Shown: positions 1-8,972 of the stretch, piece after piece | How positions within the stretch are numbered: the stretch's first letter is position 1 | Layout of the letters: the number at the start of each line of letters is the position of its first letter | NCBI RefSeq assembly: GCF_015356825.1 | Contig: NZ_JAACYW010000092.1 | Coordinates: forward strand, 1 to 36,911 | Source: Catenulispora rubra | Lineage (GTDB): Bacteria > Actinomycetota > Actinomycetes > Streptomycetales > Catenulisporaceae | Reading direction: 5' to 3' | Length of the DNA stretch: 36,911 bases | Program-made: the position numbers and the translations under genes | Notes under the pieces: model-generated | Seen by the model: only the letters and a program-made list of their open reading frames with translations | Databases searched by the model: none | Told to the model about the DNA's origin: nothing

Positions 1-1356
1 CCCGCCCACACCCCCGATCTGACCGATCCCGAGACCGCCCGGGCCTGGCTGCGCACCGAGCACCGCAACCTCGAAGACGCCCGGATCCAGGCCCGCCGTC
101 TCGACCACCACACCATCGCCTTGGCCGCGGGCATGGCCGAGATCCTGCTCTCCGACGGCCCTTGGACCCGCGCCCTGGAGGTCCACCAGGCCGCGGCGGA
201 GGCAGCCGCCCGTCTCGGCCACTCCGCCGCCCAGGCCACCGCCCTGACCGACGGGGGGCGGGTGCGGCGCCTGACCGGGGATTCGCCGGGCGCGGCCGAC
301 GCCTTCGCGCGGGCCTTGGAGATGTCCCGGCAGGTCGGCAACCGCCTCGGCGAAGCCAACGCCCTGATCAATCTGGGGCAGGTGCGGCACCACGGCGGGG
401 ATTTCCCGGCCGCGGCGGAGGCCTTCGCCCAGGCCCTGGAGATCTTCCAGCAGATCGGCAACCGGCTCGGCGAAGCCAACGCCCTGACCAACCTGGGTCG
501 GGTACGGGACTCGAGCGGGGACTATGCGGGTGCGGCGGATATCCACACGCAGGCGCTGGAGATCTTCCGGCAGATCCGCAACCGCCTCGGCGAAGCCAAC
601 GCCTTGAACGACCTGGGACGCGTGGGGCATATGAACGCGGATTTTCCAGCCGCGGTGGACGCCCATACGAAAGCCCTGGCGATCTTCCGACAGATCGGCA
701 ACCGCCTCGGCGAAGCCAACGCTCTGAACGACATGGGACGCGTGGGGCATCAAAGCGGGGATTTCGCGGGCGCGCTGGACGCCCATACGAAGGCCCTGGA
801 GGTGTTCCGGCAGATCGGTAATCGCCTCGGCGAGGCCTCAGCACTGCACGACCAGGGACGGGCGCGCTGTCTGACCGGCGACTACGCGGGCGCGGCGCAG
901 GCCCACAATCAGGCCTTGGAGATCTTCCGACAGATCGGCAACCGGGGCAATGAGGCTTCGACGCTGAACGACCTGGGACGGGTCCGGTATCTGACCGGCG
1001 ACTTCCAAGGCGCGGCGGACACCCACAGCCAGGCCTTGGAGATCTTCCGACAGATCGGGTACCGCGGCAACGAGGCGTGGGCGCTGAACTTCTACGCGGC
1101 CGCGATCGCCGCGCTCGGCGACCGCCCCCGAGCCTTCGAGCTGTATCAGCAGGCTCTGGCCATGAACCGGGAACTGCACAAGCCCGACGACGAGGCGATC
1201 GCGCTGGAGGGCATCGCCGACCACCACGCGGCCACCGGCGATCCCGCCCGGGGCCTGGCATTTCTGAACCAGGCGTTGGAGATCTACCGGCGCCTCGGCA
1301 TGCGCGCGGACGTCGAACGGGTCCGGGTCCGGATATCCGACGTGGAAGCGCTTTAG
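1..1356 (+). CDS. TPR-repeat protein, C-terminal part (5' end outside window)
   Basis: The reading frame is open from base 1, so the N-terminus lies upstream; about 451 residues are visible and end at TAG 1354-1356. The first 40 residues (AWLRTEHRNLEDA region) resemble the linker that follows the NB-ARC ATPase in AfsR/SARP-type regulators, where a conserved W, E, R and N precede the TPR array. The rest is an array of about nine 40-residue tetratricopeptide repeats with the recurring pattern ALEIFRQIGNRLGEANAL then DLGRV then GD.AGA. Such arrays are protein-protein interaction scaffolds, often the sensor end of STAND regulators. No DNA-binding or ATPase domain is in the window, so the assignment to a regulator is inferred from the linker. 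A free-standing TPR protein is the alternative. Confidence 0.8.
   Translation, partial: PAHTPDLTDPETARAWLRTEHRNLEDARIQARRLDHHTIALAAGMAEILLSDGPWTRALEVHQAAAEAAARLGHSAAQATALTDGGRVRRLTGDSPGAADAFARALEMSRQVGNRLGEANALINLGQVRHHGGDFPAAAEAFAQALEIFQQIGNRLGEANALTNLGRVRDSSGDYAGAADIHTQALEIFRQIRNRLGEANALNDLGRVGHMNADFPAAVDAHTKALAIFRQIGNRLGEANALNDMGRVGHQSGDFAGALDAHTKALEVFRQIGNRLGEASALHDQGRARCLTGDYAGAAQAHNQALEIFRQIGNRGNEASTLNDLGRVRYLTGDFQGAADTHSQALEIFRQIGYRGNEAWALNFYAAAIAALGDRPRAFELYQQALAMNRELHKPDDEAIALEGIADHHAATGDPARGLAFLNQALEIYRRLGMRADVERVRVRISDVEAL
181..1140 (+). repeat. Tandem 120-bp coding repeats (TPR units)
   Basis: Eight consecutive 120-bp units are in register, starting at 181, 301, 421, 541, 661, 781, 901 and 1021, one 40-residue TPR each. 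Units from 301 to 1080 are highly similar at DNA level: the stretch encoding EIFRQIGNRLGEANAL is nearly identical between units, including silent positions. The 181 unit and the end of the 1021 unit are more diverged. This points to recent duplication or gene conversion within the gene. Confidence 0.85.
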
Positions 1357-1639
1357 CAAGGCTGTGTCCTGACCGGCCTTGCCCGCCGCCATCGGGAACA
1401 GCACCAGCATCACCAGGCCGCCCAGCCCGATCGCCACCAGCGCACCATGGCTGCCCGGGATGACCGGCAGCGGGGCGAGCGGCAGGCCAAGGAGCGCGCG
1501 CGCCGATCACGCGCGCCGTGGCGCGCCGGTGCGACGTCCACTGATCGGGTGAATTCGGGCGCCCGTGCGGGACGAATCAGTTCCCTGAGACGACAATCGG
1601 ACAGGCAGGTCACTGACTCGACGAGAGGCCGGAATCCCC
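1357..1639. other. Intergenic region with hairpin and membrane-protein-like remnant
   Basis: This 283-bp gap lies between the TPR gene and the EF-hand gene. Positions 1511-1526 form a perfect hairpin (GCGCGC, loop CGTG, GCGCGC) without a T tract, possibly a terminator or RNA structure for the TPR gene. Read on the minus strand, about 1500 to 1368 encodes a hydrophobic stretch (VAIGLGGLVMLVLFPMAAG) that looks like one transmembrane helix, perhaps a remnant of a decayed membrane-protein gene. No complete gene is visible. A promoter for the EF-hand operon is expected in 1540-1630 but I see no convincing -35/-10 pair. Confidence 0.4.
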
Positions 1640-2179
1640 ATGGACCATCACCCTCAGGCCGCCGCGCGGGTCGAGCACGTCTTCGACCTCTTCGACACCG
1701 ACGGCAACGGCTTCATCGAGGCCGCCGACATCGAGCTCATGACGAACCGGGTGATCGCCGCCGCGACCGGGTCCGACCGGGGCGCGAAGGACGCGATCCG
1801 GGCCGCCTTCGACCGCTACTGGGCCACGATGGCCGCCGAGCTCGACGCGAACGGCGACGGGCGGATCAGCGTCGAGGAGTTCCGGTCCTTCGTGCTCAGC
1901 CCGGAGCAGTTCGGGGCGGCCGTCGAGCAGTTCGCCGAGGCGCTCTCCGCGCTCGGCGATCCGGACGGCGACGGGCTCATCGAGCGCCCCGTGTTCGAGG
2001 CGCTGATGAAGGCGATCGGCTTCGGGCACGAGAACCTGCACGCGCTCTTCGACTCCTTCGAGCCCGACGCGCAGGACCTGATCGAGGTGGAGGTGTGGCG
2101 GGCCGCGATCGTGGAGTTCTATGAGCCGGACAACGGCGACACCCGCGGCAACCACCTGATTCCCGCGCAGGGGCGCTGA
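1640..2179 (+). CDS. EF-hand calcium-binding protein (calerythrin-like)
   Basis: This is a soluble 179-residue protein with four EF-hand-like positions. Loop 1 at residues 19-30 (DTDGNGFIEAAD) and loop 2 at 69-80 (DANGDGRISVEE) have the oxygen ligands expected for calcium; loop 2 has the canonical Glu at position 12, loop 1 has Asp. Loop 3 at 107-118 (DPDGDGLIERPV) keeps the first ligands but has Val at position 12, and the fourth near 139-150 is degenerate. Size and loop pattern fit actinobacterial calerythrin-type proteins, which buffer or sense Ca2+. It is the first gene of the run leading to the MfnB-type synthase 28 bp downstream, so it may be co-transcribed with that pathway. Its role there is unknown. 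Confidence 0.85.
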   Translation: MDHHPQAAARVEHVFDLFDTDGNGFIEAADIELMTNRVIAAATGSDRGAKDAIRAAFDRYWATMAAELDANGDGRISVEEFRSFVLSPEQFGAAVEQFAEALSALGDPDGDGLIERPVFEALMKAIGFGHENLHALFDSFEPDAQDLIEVEVWRAAIVEFYEPDNGDTRGNHLIPAQGR

Positions 2180-2194
2180 GCACCCACGCCACCG

Positions 2195-2203
2195 AAAGGA
2201 GAG
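2195..2203 (+). promoter_or_regulatory. Ribosome binding site deciding a TTG start
   Basis: AAAGGAGAG lies with its GGAG core 6 nt before TTG 2208, which opens directly into the conserved MfnB N-terminus (MLLLISP). This supports the non-ATG start. Confidence 0.7.
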
Positions 2204-2207
2204 CGCG

Positions 2208-2960
2208 TTGCTGCTGCTCATATCCCCGGCCGACCTCGAAGAGGCCCGCGACTGCGCGAAGGCGGCGCGGTTCCTGGACATCGTCGACGTCAAGAAGCCG
2301 GACGAGGGCTCGCTCGGTGCGAACTTCCCGTGGGTGATCAGGGAGATCCGCGACGCCGTCCCGGCGAACAAGCCGGTGTCCGCGACCGTCGGGGACGTCC
2401 CCTACAAGCCCGGCACGGTCGCCCAGGCGGCGCTCGGCGCCGTCGTCTCGGGCGCCACGTACATCAAGGTCGGCCTCTACGGCTGCACCACGCCCGACCA
2501 GGCGATCACCGTCATGCAGGGGGTCGTGCGGGCGGTGAAGGACCATCGCCCGGACGCGCTCGTCGTCGCCTCGGGCTACGCCGACGCCCACCGGATCGGC
2601 TGCGTCAACCCGCTCGCGCTGCCCGACATCGCCGCCCGCTCCGGCTCCGACGCGGCCATGCTCGACACCGCGATCAAGGACGGGACCCGGCTGTTCGACC
2701 ACGTCCCGCCCGAGCTCTGCGCGGAGTTCGTCCGGCGCGCCCACGACGCCGGCCTGCTCGCGGCGCTCGCGGGCAGCATCCGGGTGGACGACCTCGGCAC
2801 GCTCACCGCCATCGGCACCGACATCGTCGGTGTGCGCGGGGCGGTCTGCGAACGCGGCGACCGCACCACCGGACGGATCCAGCCGCACCTGGTGGCCGCC
2901 TTCCGGGCCGAGATGGACCGGCACCACCAGGAGCAGACGACCGTCGCCGCCGGGAACTGA
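2208..2960 (+). CDS. mfnB: (5-formylfuran-3-yl)methyl phosphate synthase (MfnB family)
   Basis: The 250-residue protein matches the MfnB (DUF556) family, a TIM-barrel aldolase-like enzyme that condenses two glyceraldehyde-3-phosphate molecules into 4-(hydroxymethyl)-2-furancarboxaldehyde phosphate, the furan precursor of methanofuran. Residues corresponding to the archaeal catalytic set are present: Asp27 and Lys29 in DIVDVKKPDEGSLG, Lys87 in YIKVGLYG, Asp153 and Lys157 in MLDTAIKDG. Length is typical (about 235-250). The TTG start is fixed by a strong ribosome binding site. It is followed by aldehyde and alcohol dehydrogenases and a methyltransferase, suggesting that the furan aldehyde is oxidised or reduced and decorated. 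No other methanofuran gene (MfnA, MfnC, MfnD, MfnE, MfnF) is visible, so a furan secondary metabolite is more likely than the cofactor. Confidence 0.88.
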   Translation: MLLLISPADLEEARDCAKAARFLDIVDVKKPDEGSLGANFPWVIREIRDAVPANKPVSATVGDVPYKPGTVAQAALGAVVSGATYIKVGLYGCTTPDQAITVMQGVVRAVKDHRPDALVVASGYADAHRIGCVNPLALPDIAARSGSDAAMLDTAIKDGTRLFDHVPPELCAEFVRRAHDAGLLAALAGSIRVDDLGTLTAIGTDIVGVRGAVCERGDRTTGRIQPHLVAAFRAEMDRHHQEQTTVAAGN

Positions 2961-2969
2961 GCGGCCGGC

Positions 2970-4373
2970 ATGCCGACGACTCAGCGCAGTCGCCCGCAGG
3001 TGGTCCGCGACGGCAGCTTCGCAGTCCTCGATCCCGCGACCGCCGAACCCTTCGACGAGGCGCCGGATCAGCAGCCTGAGGAACTGGACGCGATCGTCGA
3101 GCGTGCCCAAACGGCCTGGCGCGAGTGGCGGACGGACCCCGACGCCCGCGCCGCAGCGCTGCTCGCGGCGGCCGACGCCGTGGAGCAGGCCGCGCCGGAC
3201 CTCGCTCCGCTGCTCACCCGTGAGCAGGGCAAGCCGCTGCCCGAGTCGTACGCGGAGGTCGCCCGGACGGCGGCCCGCCTGCGCTACTTCGCCGCGCTCC
3301 GCCCGGAAACCCAACCGATCGAGGACGGCCGACCGATGCGCAGCGAGGTCCGCTGGCGGCCGCTCGGACCGGTCGCCGCGATCGTCCCGTGGAACTTCCC
3401 GCTGCAACTCGCCTCCGCGAAGTTCGCCCCGGCACTCGCCGCAGGCAACACGGTGGTGCTCAAGCCCTCCCCGTTCACGCCGCTGGCCACCAGGATGCTG
3501 GGATCCGTCCTCGCCACGGCCCTGCCCGAGAACGTGCTCACGATCGTCACCGGCCGCGAGCCGCTCGGCGAGCGCCTCGCCTCCCACCCGGGGATCCGCC
3601 ACGTCACCTTCACCGGCTCGGTTCCCACCGGCCGCGCGGTGGCGCGCGGTGCGGCGTCCTCACTCGCCCGGGTCACCCTGGAGTTGGGCGGCAACGACGC
3701 CGCGATCCTGCTCGACGACGTGGACGTGGAGCAGATCGCGGACCGGCTGTTCTGGGCGGCGTTCCGCAACTGCGGGCAGATCTGCATGGCGGTCAAGCGC
3801 GTCTACGCCCCGGCCCGGCTCTACTCCGAGGTCGTCGAAGCCCTGGCCCAGCGCGCGAAGAGCACCGTCGTGCGGCCGGGCCTGGAAGCCGGATCGCAGC
3901 TGGGCCCGATCAACAACGCCCACCAACTCGCCCGCGTCGAGCGCTACGCGGCCCGAGCTCTGGCAGACGGCGCCCGCGCCGCGTTCGGCGGACGCCGGCT
4001 CGACGGGCCGGGCTACTTCTTCGCCCCGACGATCCTGGCCGACGTCCCGGCCGAGAGCCCGGTGGTGACCGAGGAACAGTTCGGCCCGGTGCTGCCGGTG
4101 CTCGCGTATCAGAGTATTGACGACGCCGTCCATGCGGCGAACGACACCGGGTTCGGGCTCGGCGGCTCGGTGTGGGGAACCGATCTCGACCGGGCCGAAA
4201 CGGTGGCCGAGCGGCTCGAATGCGGGACGGTCTGGATCAACCATCACGGCGAGCTCTCCCTCGCCCAGCCGTTCGCGGGAATCAAGGAGAGCGGCGTCGG
4301 GGTCGCGGGCGGGCCGTGGGGCTTCTACGGGAACCTCAGGCCGTTCGTCGTGCACCGGCCCCAGGGGGCGTGA
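2970..4373 (+). CDS. Aldehyde dehydrogenase (NAD(P)+ dependent)
   Basis: This 467-residue protein spans the full ALDH fold. It has the PWNFPLQ motif of the cofactor site, the LELGGND motif with the general-base Glu, the nucleophilic Cys in FRNCGQICMAVKR, and the C-terminal catalytic-domain motif EEQFGPVLPV. The family oxidises aldehydes to carboxylates. It starts 9 nt after the MfnB stop and the alcohol dehydrogenase follows within 2 nt, so the three are almost certainly one operon. The natural substrate may therefore be the MfnB furan aldehyde after dephosphorylation or a derivative, which is inference from context. Closest general types are succinate-semialdehyde or benzaldehyde dehydrogenase-like; substrate cannot be told from sequence. 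Confidence 0.88.
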   Translation: MPTTQRSRPQVVRDGSFAVLDPATAEPFDEAPDQQPEELDAIVERAQTAWREWRTDPDARAAALLAAADAVEQAAPDLAPLLTREQGKPLPESYAEVARTAARLRYFAALRPETQPIEDGRPMRSEVRWRPLGPVAAIVPWNFPLQLASAKFAPALAAGNTVVLKPSPFTPLATRMLGSVLATALPENVLTIVTGREPLGERLASHPGIRHVTFTGSVPTGRAVARGAASSLARVTLELGGNDAAILLDDVDVEQIADRLFWAAFRNCGQICMAVKRVYAPARLYSEVVEALAQRAKSTVVRPGLEAGSQLGPINNAHQLARVERYAARALADGARAAFGGRRLDGPGYFFAPTILADVPAESPVVTEEQFGPVLPVLAYQSIDDAVHAANDTGFGLGGSVWGTDLDRAETVAERLECGTVWINHHGELSLAQPFAGIKESGVGVAGGPWGFYGNLRPFVVHRPQGA

Positions 4374-4374
4374 C

Positions 4375-5487
4375 GTGGGCATCCGGTTCGGCGCGGCAGT
4401 GCTGCGTTCGTATCAGAGCCCGTTCACGCTTGAGGAGGTGGCCTTGGACGCGGGGCCGGCCGCCGGGGAGATCCTGGTCCGGATCGCGGGGTGCGGGATG
4501 TGCCGGACCGACCTCGCCGTTCGCCGCTCCGCTGGCCGCTCACCGCTGCCGGCCGTTCTCGGCCACGAGGGCGCCGGAGTCGTCGTGGCGACTGGCGGCC
4601 CTGACACGCGGCTGAGCGTCGGCGACCACGTCGTGCTGAGCTTCGACTCCTGCGGGCATTGCCGCGCCTGTATCGGCGGCGCACCTGCTTACTGTGGTTC
4701 GTTCGCCGAGCTCAATCTGTTCGGAGAGCGCAAGGAGAACGCCGAGCGGTTCACCGACGCGGCCGGAAATCCTTTGGCGCCACGGTGGTTCGGCCAATCC
4801 TCGTTCGCCGAGTACGCGATGGTCCCGGCCCGCAACGCCGTCCGGGTCGATCCCGCGCTGCCCGTCGAACTGCTCGGCCCGCTCGGCTGCGGCTTCCTCA
4901 CCGGCGCCGGGGCGGTCCTCAACACCTTCCGCGCCGGCCCCGGCGATGCCATCGCCGTCCTCGGTGCCGGAGCCGTGGGCCTGGCCGCGGTCATGGCGGC
5001 GGCCGCTGCCGGGGCGGTGATCGTGGCCGTCGACCAGCACCCCGAACGGCTGGCGCTGGCCGAGCGCTTCGGCGCCATCCCGCTGTACGGGACGGGAAGT
5101 CTTCCCGACCATATCAAGCAGCTGACGGACGGCGGGGTGCAATACGCGCTGGACACCACGGCCTCCCCCGAGCTGATCAACGACGCACTCAGGGCCCTGC
5201 GACCGACCGGCCACCTTGGCCTGGTGGCACGGCTGCCCACGACGCTGCCGCTGGAGCCCGGGACGCTCGACCGGGGCCGGAAGCTGTCCCACATCTGCGA
5301 GGGCGACGCGGTGCCCGGCCTACTCATCCCGAGGCTGACAGGGCTCTGGCAGGCAGGCCTCTTCCCCTTCGACGAGCTCATCCGCACCTACCCCCTCGAC
5401 GAGATCAACGAGGCCGAGCGCGACTGCGAGGCGGGCCGCGTGGTCAAACCCGTTCTGATCCCGCACGCCACGAAGGAGCACGCATGA
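4375..5487 (+). CDS. Zinc-dependent alcohol dehydrogenase (aryl-alcohol type MDR)
   Basis: This 370-residue medium-chain dehydrogenase starts at GTG 4375, two bases after the aldehyde dehydrogenase stop; the protein begins MGIRFGAAVLRSYQSPF. Catalytic zinc ligands are in GCGMCRTD and GHEGAGVV. The structural zinc lobe has four Cys (SCGHCRACIGGAPAYC), and the nucleotide-binding motif is VLGAGAVGLAA. Architecture and the long lobe after the structural zinc fit aryl- or benzyl-alcohol dehydrogenases, which interconvert primary alcohols and aldehydes with NAD(P). In this operon it could oxidise a furfuryl-type alcohol or reduce the furan aldehyde. The stop overlaps the methyltransferase start by 4 nt (ATGA), indicating translational coupling. 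Confidence 0.88.
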   Translation: MGIRFGAAVLRSYQSPFTLEEVALDAGPAAGEILVRIAGCGMCRTDLAVRRSAGRSPLPAVLGHEGAGVVVATGGPDTRLSVGDHVVLSFDSCGHCRACIGGAPAYCGSFAELNLFGERKENAERFTDAAGNPLAPRWFGQSSFAEYAMVPARNAVRVDPALPVELLGPLGCGFLTGAGAVLNTFRAGPGDAIAVLGAGAVGLAAVMAAAAAGAVIVAVDQHPERLALAERFGAIPLYGTGSLPDHIKQLTDGGVQYALDTTASPELINDALRALRPTGHLGLVARLPTTLPLEPGTLDRGRKLSHICEGDAVPGLLIPRLTGLWQAGLFPFDELIRTYPLDEINEAERDCEAGRVVKPVLIPHATKEHA

Positions 5488-6440
5488 CGACCGACGTGCC
5501 GCAGCGGAACACCAGCGCAGAAGTCACGGGAGGCTCGGAGGTCACGGGAGGCGTGGACGGCGCGGGAGGCGTGGACGGCGGCATCGGCGTCACCGCGCTC
5601 CTGGTCGCCGCAGCCCGCGCGATCGAGACCCACCGCCACGACAGCCTCGCGCAGGACCCTTATGCCGAGCACTTCGTGCGCGCCGCGTCGGCGTCCGCGG
5701 GCTGGCCCGTCCGCATCCAACAGGTTCCGGACGGCGACGCGAACCCGCTGTGGGGCCGCTTCGCACGCTACTTCGGCCTTCGGACCAGGGTCCTCGACGA
5801 CTTCCTCCTCCAGGCGGTCCGCAACGGCGCGCGCCAAGTCGTCCTCCTCGGAGCCGGGCTTGATGCGCGGGCGTACCGGCTCGACTGGCCGGACGGCTGC
5901 GTGATCTTCGAGATCGACAGGGAAGGCGTGCTGGCGTTCAAGCACCAGGTGCTCGACGGCCTGGCGGCCACCCCGAAGGCCGCACGCGTGCCGATCCCGA
6001 TCGACTTGCGCGGCGACTGGGTCAGAGCACTGACAGACGGCGGCTTCGACACGGCGGCACCGAGCGCCTGGCTGGCCGAAGGCCTGCTGTTCTACCTACC
6101 CGCCGCCGCCGAGACGCAGCTCATCGACGCGGTGGACCGGCTGTCCGCAGCGGGAAGCGCGCTGGCCTTCGAAGTGAAACTCGAGAAGGACTTGATGGCG
6201 TACCGGGACAGCCCGCTGTACACCGCGACTCGGCAGCAGATCGGTATCGACCTGCTCGACCTCTTCGCGAAGGAGCCGCGGCCCGACTCCGCAGGAGCCC
6301 TGACCCACAACGGCTGGTCCACGACGGTCCACACCCCCTTCGACTTCACCCGCCGCCTCGGCCGCGGCCCGCGGCCCGAACCGAACGACGCGCTGGCCGG
6401 CAACCGGTGGGTGTTCGCGCACAAGACGAGCGAGGCGTGA
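5484..6440 (+). CDS. Class I SAM-dependent methyltransferase (TIGR00027/LCM-like family)
   Basis: The 318-residue protein has the features of the actinobacterial leucine-carboxyl-methyltransferase-like family: N-terminal TALLVAAARAIE and DPYAEHFV, a conserved RTRVLDDFL, then the SAM site VVLLGAGLDARAYRL, the acidic residue in FEIDREGVL, and WLAEGLLFYLP. Members are typically O-methyltransferases, often on carboxylates, though few are characterised. The start at ATG 5484 overlaps the upstream stop by 4 nt. Residues about 13-35 are a low-complexity Gly/Val/Thr/Asp stretch (VTGG and VDGG repeats) absent from the core family, encoded by short tandem DNA repeats. Context suggests methylation of a furan carboxylate or hydroxyl made by the preceding enzymes. 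Confidence 0.85.
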   Translation: MTTDVPQRNTSAEVTGGSEVTGGVDGAGGVDGGIGVTALLVAAARAIETHRHDSLAQDPYAEHFVRAASASAGWPVRIQQVPDGDANPLWGRFARYFGLRTRVLDDFLLQAVRNGARQVVLLGAGLDARAYRLDWPDGCVIFEIDREGVLAFKHQVLDGLAATPKAARVPIPIDLRGDWVRALTDGGFDTAAPSAWLAEGLLFYLPAAAETQLIDAVDRLSAAGSALAFEVKLEKDLMAYRDSPLYTATRQQIGIDLLDLFAKEPRPDSAGALTHNGWSTTVHTPFDFTRRLGRGPRPEPNDALAGNRWVFAHKTSEA

Positions 6441-6486
6441 GGTTAGAGCGAAGAGGTACCACGAGCGCGCAGTAACCACCGGTCCC

Positions 6487-7374
<888 letters not shown>

Positions 7375-7476
7375 GGCAACGACTGTCGCGCCGAGCCGGA
7401 AGCCGGAACAGTGTCCACCTCTCCTGGGAGTACTGCACCCACCCACGCCGCCGCAGGCCAGGCTTACGATGAGGTC

Positions 7477-8310
7477 ATGTCAACCTCCGAGCTGGGCACC
7501 TACCTGCGCGCCCGCCGGGCCCAGACCAGCCCGGCCGACGTGGGCCTGCCGGCCCACGGCGCGCGCCGGGTGGCCGGCCTGCGTCGCGAGGAGGTGGCGC
7601 AGCTGGCCGGCATCAGCGTCGACTACTACATCCGGCTGGAGCAGGGCCGGGAGCGGACGCCGTCCGCGCAGGTCGTCGATGCCCTGGCGGCAGCGCTCGG
7701 CCTGGTCGAGGACGCCCGCCGGCACCTGTTCCGCCTGGCCGGCCTCGGCCCCGGCCCGCTGCCGCAGACGGCGCCGACCCGCGTCGACCCCGGCCTGCTG
7801 CAGCTGATGTCGGCCTGGCCCCACAACCCGGCCATCGTCTACAACCGCGCCTTCGACGTCCTGGCCTCCAACGAACTCGCTGACGTCCTGTTCCACGACT
7901 GGTCCTACTCACGCAACCTGATGCACGTGGTGTTCCTCGACCCCACCGCCCGCACCTTCTACCGCGACTGGTGGGACGTCGCCCGCAACTCGGTCGCCGG
8001 CTTCCGCCACGGACACAGCGAAGCCCCGGACGACCCCCGCATCCGCAAGATCCTCGCCGAACTCCTGGAAACCAGCCCCGAGTTCGCCGACCTGTGGACT
8101 CACCACGACGTGCGAGGCAAAGGCATGGCAAGCAAACGCTTCGACCATCCCGACGTCGGCCACCTGACCCTGTCGATGCAGACCTTCGACATCCGCTCCG
8201 CACCCGGCCAGGAACTGGTGATCTACCAGGCAGAACCCGGATCACCGAGCACGCAGGCGCTCGCACTGCTCGGAACCCTCGCCGCCACGACACGGCACGC
8301 GAGGCACTAG
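7477..8310 (+). CDS. XRE-family transcriptional regulator with MmyB-like ligand-binding domain
   Basis: This is a 277-residue regulator from ATG 7477. Residues about 8-85 form the helix-turn-helix with the signature RRVAGLRREEVAQLAGIS then YYIRLEQGRE. The rest is an MmyB-type PAS-like domain (motifs PAIVYNRAFDVLASN, RDWWDVARNSVAGFR, SKRFDHPDVGHLTLSMQTFDI) believed to bind a small hydrophobic ligand. Such regulators commonly sit divergently from an SDR or other oxidoreductase that they control; here the SDR starts 102 bp away. Local control of the SDR, and possibly autoregulation, is inferred. Confidence 0.9.
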   Translation: MSTSELGTYLRARRAQTSPADVGLPAHGARRVAGLRREEVAQLAGISVDYYIRLEQGRERTPSAQVVDALAAALGLVEDARRHLFRLAGLGPGPLPQTAPTRVDPGLLQLMSAWPHNPAIVYNRAFDVLASNELADVLFHDWSYSRNLMHVVFLDPTARTFYRDWWDVARNSVAGFRHGHSEAPDDPRIRKILAELLETSPEFADLWTHHDVRGKGMASKRFDHPDVGHLTLSMQTFDIRSAPGQELVIYQAEPGSPSTQALALLGTLAATTRHARH

Positions 8311-8313
8311 CGA

Positions 8314-8330
8314 GCGGGGCGATTCCCCGC
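8314..8330. terminator. Hairpin between convergent genes, likely bidirectional terminator
   Basis: Perfect 6-bp inverted repeat GCGGGG / CCCCGC with a 5-nt loop, exactly between the stop of the XRE gene (8310) and the stop of the minus-strand PH-domain gene (8333). There is no T tract, as is common in actinomycetes. Confidence 0.5.
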
Positions 8331-8332
8331 CG

Positions 8333-8881
8333 TCATATCGCGGCTCCAGAAATGCGCGCTCTCAGCTCCTCCAAGGCCGCCGCGAACTCCGTCTCGGACA
8401 GTATCGACCCGATCTTCTCGCGCCTCATGTAGCTCTTGGGGCCCACCCGACAGTGGACCTGGGTCTCGATCCGTTTGCCACGCTTGGTGATGATCCAGAT
8501 GGCCCTCATATTGGCGCTGTTGCGCGAGCCCCAGCGGATGGGGCCTTCCTCGACGCCGCGGATCTCGTCCCAGTGGAGGATGTAGGTGCGGATCGAGTTG
8601 CGGATCTTGAGGCCGCGGTCGCCGACGTAGATACCGATCGTCAGGACTCTGACCATGAACGCGGGGATCAGGATCCACCCGTTGACGATCACGCCGAGCA
8701 GGAACACGACCCCGGCCGCCGCGGAATGCACGCCCGCGCCGACGAGCACCACACAAACCAGCGCCAGCCAGCCCAGCTCGACCACGGCCAGGCGCCTGGC
8801 CAGGACGCCACGCTCATACCTGAGCCGTTTCCACTCCCACATCTTGTGCTCTCTCGTCGCGCTCGCCGGTCGCCGATCCAC
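8333..8881 (-). CDS. Small membrane protein with bacterial PH-like domain
   Basis: The 182-residue protein may start at 8881 or at the internal Met at 8842 (MWEWKRLRYERG). Two hydrophobic helices (about residues 30-55 and 57-82, LAVVELGWLALVCVVLVGAG and FLLGVIVNGWILIPAFMV) form a hairpin in the membrane. A PH-like fold follows, with the patterns GLKIRNSIRTYILHWDEIRGVE and NSANMRAIWIITKRGKRIE (beta strands of bacterial PH domains of the DUF3093/bPH_6 type), and then a helical tail. Function is unknown. It is divergent from the NACHT gene with a 91-bp gap. Confidence 0.7.
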   Translation of the reverse strand: MDRRPASATREHKMWEWKRLRYERGVLARRLAVVELGWLALVCVVLVGAGVHSAAAGVVFLLGVIVNGWILIPAFMVRVLTIGIYVGDRGLKIRNSIRTYILHWDEIRGVEEGPIRWGSRNSANMRAIWIITKRGKRIETQVHCRVGPKSYMRREKIGSILSETEFAAALEELRARISGAAI

Positions 8882-8972
8882 CGCGTCTCAGGATTCGACG
8901 ATACCTGCGCCCACCGCCCGGCTCGGGAGCGATGATGGTAGTCAGCACGGTCCCCGAAGCCATGGAGAAGTC

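Noticed and set aside
181..1140. Regularly spaced repeats that could suggest a CRISPR array
   Set aside because: The repeats are contiguous 120-bp coding units of TPR motifs in one open frame, without unique spacers.
6441..6486. GGTTA/TAACC inverted repeat as a terminator
   Set aside because: The arms are only 5 bp and far apart (27-nt loop); support is too weak to annotate.
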